From: Ignavibacteria bacterium
GTDB taxonomy: Bacteria > Bacteroidota > Ignavibacteria > Ignavibacteriales > Melioribacteraceae
DNA length: 8,904 nt
Assembly (NCBI GenBank): GCA_027347805.1
Contig: DAIEQP010000299.1
Span: 1 to 8,904 of the forward strand
Direction of reading: 5' to 3'
In this document: positions 6,840-8,904 of the stretch, piece by piece
Numbering within the stretch: the first letter of the stretch is position 1
How the letters are laid out: the number at the start of each line of letters is the position of its first letter
Notes under the pieces: model-generated
What the model was told of the DNA's origin: nothing
Seen by the model: the letters and a program-made list of their open reading frames with translations, nothing else
Database searches by the model: none
Translations under genes and position numbers: made by a program

Positions 6840-8126
6840 ATGACCGAAAAAATAAAAAATATTTCTGCAAATGAATTTGAAGAAGAAGTTCTTAAATCGG
6901 GAAGTGTTGTTGTTGATTTCTATTCAACTGAATGCCCTCCTTGCGAAGCACTTGCCAGTAAATATGATGCTCTTAGTGAAGTTTATGGAAATGATATTAA
7001 GTTCATAAAAATATTCAGACAAGAAAATAAAGAACTGGCTCTTTCATTAGGAGTTACTTCTTCCCCAACATTGCTTTTTTATAAAGATGGTAAACTTGTT
7101 GGAAATAGATTGACTGGCGGAATAAAACGTTCGGAGATTATGAAGAATCTGGATCTACTTATTCCAGAAGAGAAAGTTGTAAGTCTTAAAAAATCATTTA
7201 AGAAATCCGAAACCAACTGTGATGTATTGATACTTGGCGGTGGCCCTGCCGGATTGACTTCTGGAATTTATTCTGCACAGGCAAAACTAAATACTATAAT
7301 TGTTGATAAAGATTTACCGGGCGGACAAGTTAAAGTAACACACATGGTTTGGAATTATCCAGGTTACTCTGAACCGATATCAGGTTATATGTTAATGCAT
7401 CATATGGCAGAACAAGCAAAAGGTGCGGGTGTTAATTTCAGATCGGCTGTTGATGTAACGGGAATAGATTTGGTAAATAAAACAATAGAGATTGATAGCG
7501 TTGAGACAATTCACGCAAAGAAAATTATTTTAGCTACCGGTTCATCACCGAAACAAATCGGTGTTAAAGGGGAAGTGGAATATAAAGGGCAGGGAATTTC
7601 CTATTGCGCTACATGCGATGCCAAATTCTACGAAGGAAAACATGTTGTGGTTATCGGTGGAGGTAATTCTGCAATAGAAGAAACATTGTTCATCACAAAG
7701 TTTGCAAGCAAAGTAACAATTGTTCATCAGTTTGATAAACTTCAGGCAAATAAAGTTGCGCAGGAAAAAGCTTTTGCAAATTCTAAGATTAAATTCATGT
7801 TTGAACATGAACCAAGAGAGTTTGTTAAGAATGGCTCAACTGTTAATCAGGTGATTGTTGAGGATCTAAAAACTCATGAGTATAAAACAATTGAATGTGA
7901 TGGAGTATTTATCTTTGCCGGAATGAAACCAAATCTTGATGATATAGATAACCGGCTAACCCTTGATAACTGGGGTTATGTGAATGTTGATGCAAACATG
8001 AAAACAAATATTGATGATGTGTTTGCTGTGGGTGATTTAGCACGCAAGCAGTATAGACAAATTACTACTGCGGTATCTGATGGAACAATAGCGGCTATTA
8101 CTATTTCAAAAGAATTGGAAGCATAA
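6840..8126 (+). CDS. Thioredoxin-thioredoxin reductase fusion lacking the NADPH arginine motif
   Basis: Residues 1-108 are a thioredoxin fold with a CPPC active site (Cys32-Cys35, in TECPPC rather than WCGPC) and cis-Pro76 (SSPT). A linker of about 15 residues leads to a full low-molecular-weight thioredoxin reductase. It has FAD motif GGGPAG (133-138), redox pair CATC (Cys256, Cys259) before Asp260, nucleotide-binding GGGNSA (273-278) and the FAD motif VFAVGDL (394-400). At the usual NADPH 2'-phosphate motif HRRxxxR the sequence is HQFDKLQ (296-302), so all three arginines are missing. NADH or another donor may be used. One chain should carry electrons from a pyridine nucleotide through FAD to CATC and then CPPC, reducing a cytoplasmic disulfide, polysulfide or oxidised metalloid. 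TGGAG at 6827-6831, eight bases before the ATG, supports the start. The methyltransferase gene follows 33 bases later. Confidence 0.92.
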   Translation: MTEKIKNISANEFEEEVLKSGSVVVDFYSTECPPCEALASKYDALSEVYGNDIKFIKIFRQENKELALSLGVTSSPTLLFYKDGKLVGNRLTGGIKRSEIMKNLDLLIPEEKVVSLKKSFKKSETNCDVLILGGGPAGLTSGIYSAQAKLNTIIVDKDLPGGQVKVTHMVWNYPGYSEPISGYMLMHHMAEQAKGAGVNFRSAVDVTGIDLVNKTIEIDSVETIHAKKIILATGSSPKQIGVKGEVEYKGQGISYCATCDAKFYEGKHVVVIGGGNSAIEETLFITKFASKVTIVHQFDKLQANKVAQEKAFANSKIKFMFEHEPREFVKNGSTVNQVIVEDLKTHEYKTIECDGVFIFAGMKPNLDDIDNRLTLDNWGYVNVDANMKTNIDDVFAVGDLARKQYRQITTAVSDGTIAAITISKELEA

Positions 8127-8159
8127 TTCAAAAATCATTTCAACACCTAGAGCGAATTA

Positions 8160-8801
8160 ATGGAAACTATAGAAATAAATAAACGATATAGCGAACTTGC
8201 AGAAAGCAGTTGCTGTCTCTCATGCGGAGGGGCAATTAATTTTGCAGAACCAATACAAAATGAAGTTTGTGTTGATTTGGGATGCGGGCGCGGAAATGAT
8301 GTTCTTAGAATGGCGCAATCAGTTGGCGAAAATGGATTTGTGTACGGAGTTGATATATCTGACGGAATGCTTGAGAAAGCAAAATCGAACGCAGAAAAAT
8401 TTGGTGTAACTAATGTAAAATTTGTTCAGTCCGAACTGGAACAAATTGATATTGCTGATGCTCAAGCGGATCTGATAATTTCTAACTGCACTATTAATCA
8501 TGCCTCGGATAAGTTAAAAGTTTGGAAAGAGGTTCATCGCATTCTTAAAAAAGGTGGAAGGTTTTCGGTTAGTGATATTTATTCCATTGAAGATGTTCCT
8601 GAAGAGTATAAGAACGACGCTGTTGCAGTTTCTGAATGCTGGGCTGGTGCGATAAGGAAAGAAGAGTATATGAAAATACTAACTGAAGTTGGCTTTGTAG
8701 AGGTACAAATAATTGAAGAAAGTAAACCTTACGATAAAGGAAAAATTCAGGTTGCAAGTTTTACTATTATTGGAAAAAGAAAAAACTGCTGCTGTTCTTA
8801 A
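8160..8801 (+). CDS. Short ArsM-like SAM-dependent methyltransferase with Cys-rich ends
   Basis: This is a class I S-adenosylmethionine methyltransferase: SAM motif VDLGCGRGND (38-47), GVDIS (63-67) with acidic Asp65, SNCTINHA (108-115) and the post-motif LKKGGRFSVSDI (129-140). The cysteines in SNCTINHA (Cys110) and SECWAGA (Cys160) match the two conserved C-terminal arsenic-binding cysteines of arsenite methyltransferases. The N-terminal SSCCLSCGG (Cys18, Cys19, Cys22) could supply the others. At 213 residues it is shorter than ArsM proteins, lacking their C-terminal domain, and it ends in KNCCCS. A thiol-bound metalloid or sulfur/selenium species is the likely substrate, not certainly arsenite. 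It lies 33 bases after the dithiol reductase, which could regenerate thiols as ArsM enzymes need. The start at the ATG is preceded only by a weak AGAG site. Confidence 0.82.
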   Translation: METIEINKRYSELAESSCCLSCGGAINFAEPIQNEVCVDLGCGRGNDVLRMAQSVGENGFVYGVDISDGMLEKAKSNAEKFGVTNVKFVQSELEQIDIADAQADLIISNCTINHASDKLKVWKEVHRILKKGGRFSVSDIYSIEDVPEEYKNDAVAVSECWAGAIRKEEYMKILTEVGFVEVQIIEESKPYDKGKIQVASFTIIGKRKNCCCS

Positions 8802-8812
8802 AAATTTTTAAC

Positions 8813-8838
8813 GATAACTGAACTCCAATGCAGTTGTC
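8813..8838 (+). repeat. Hairpin between methyltransferase gene and next gene
   Basis: GATAACTG (8813-8820) pairs with CAGTTGTC (8831-8838), eight pairs with one G-T, around a 10-base loop. No T-run follows, so it is not a standard terminator. It may be a processing or attenuation element, or chance. Confidence 0.3.
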
Positions 8839-8869
8839 CTATTGATGTACTAAAACACGGAGGTAGATG

Positions 8870-8904
8870 ATGAAGACTCTCATCTCTAAAAAACAGAGTA
8901 ATGT
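8870..8904 (+). CDS. Start of an unidentified gene, cut by window end
   Basis: GGAGG (8859-8863) lies six bases before an ATG at 8870 (another ATG at 8867 is in the same frame). The frame reads MKTLISKKQSN and stays open to the edge. The strong ribosome site makes a real gene likely. It lies 68 bases after the methyltransferase and may be part of the same operon. Too little is present to say what it encodes. Confidence 0.6.
   Translation, partial: MKTLISKKQSN

Noticed and set aside
1..8904. Search for CRISPR arrays, tRNA/rRNA genes, insertion sequences or phage genes
   Set aside because: No regular direct repeats, cloverleaf-like or rRNA-like stretches, transposase or integrase motifs were seen by eye.

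Overview
The window is low-GC bacterial DNA (AT-rich by eye), densely coding, with short gaps and clear Shine-Dalgarno sites. A FadL/OmpP1-type outer-membrane protein shows a Gram-negative. The gene content, low GC and style of the proteins suggest a Bacteroidota/Ignavibacteriota (Chlorobi-side) anaerobe or facultative anaerobe. This placement is inference, since no rRNA or marker gene is present.

Positions 1-3745 (+) form a tight operon of four genes: the 3' part of an octaheme tetrathionate-reductase-type cytochrome c, a membrane cytochrome b (b561/PhsC-like), and two half-size YeeE/YedE sulfur-compound transport proteins. The second transport protein carries a C-terminal rhodanese-like domain without its catalytic cysteine. 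The genes overlap by a few bases or are 14 bases apart. The simplest reading is a quinol-linked periplasmic reductase acting on tetrathionate or a similar compound, coupled to uptake of the reduced sulfur product (for example thiosulfate).

Positions 3851-5341 (+) encode a methionine-rich FadL-family outer-membrane channel, followed by a strong hairpin terminator at 5388-5420 that probably works in both directions. Converging on it from the right, on the minus strand, are an ECF sigma factor (6287-5718) and a small, soluble zinc-finger anti-sigma factor (5731-5495) that overlap by 14 bases.

Positions 6438-8904 (+) hold a second thiol/sulfur-flavoured set. It contains a small YgaP-like (DUF2892) membrane protein with a GTG start, a single-chain thioredoxin-thioredoxin reductase fusion whose NADPH-binding arginines are missing, and a short ArsM-like methyltransferase with a Cys-Cys-Cys tail. 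The first codons of a further gene lie at the right edge.

Taken together, the window looks like a locus for reducing, importing and detoxifying or trafficking sulfur (or As/Se/Te) species. Electrons would come from the quinone pool (cytochrome b to the octaheme protein) and from a dedicated dithiol reductase, with a redox-type sigma/anti-sigma pair nearby. Families are called from visible motifs; the joint function is a hypothesis.
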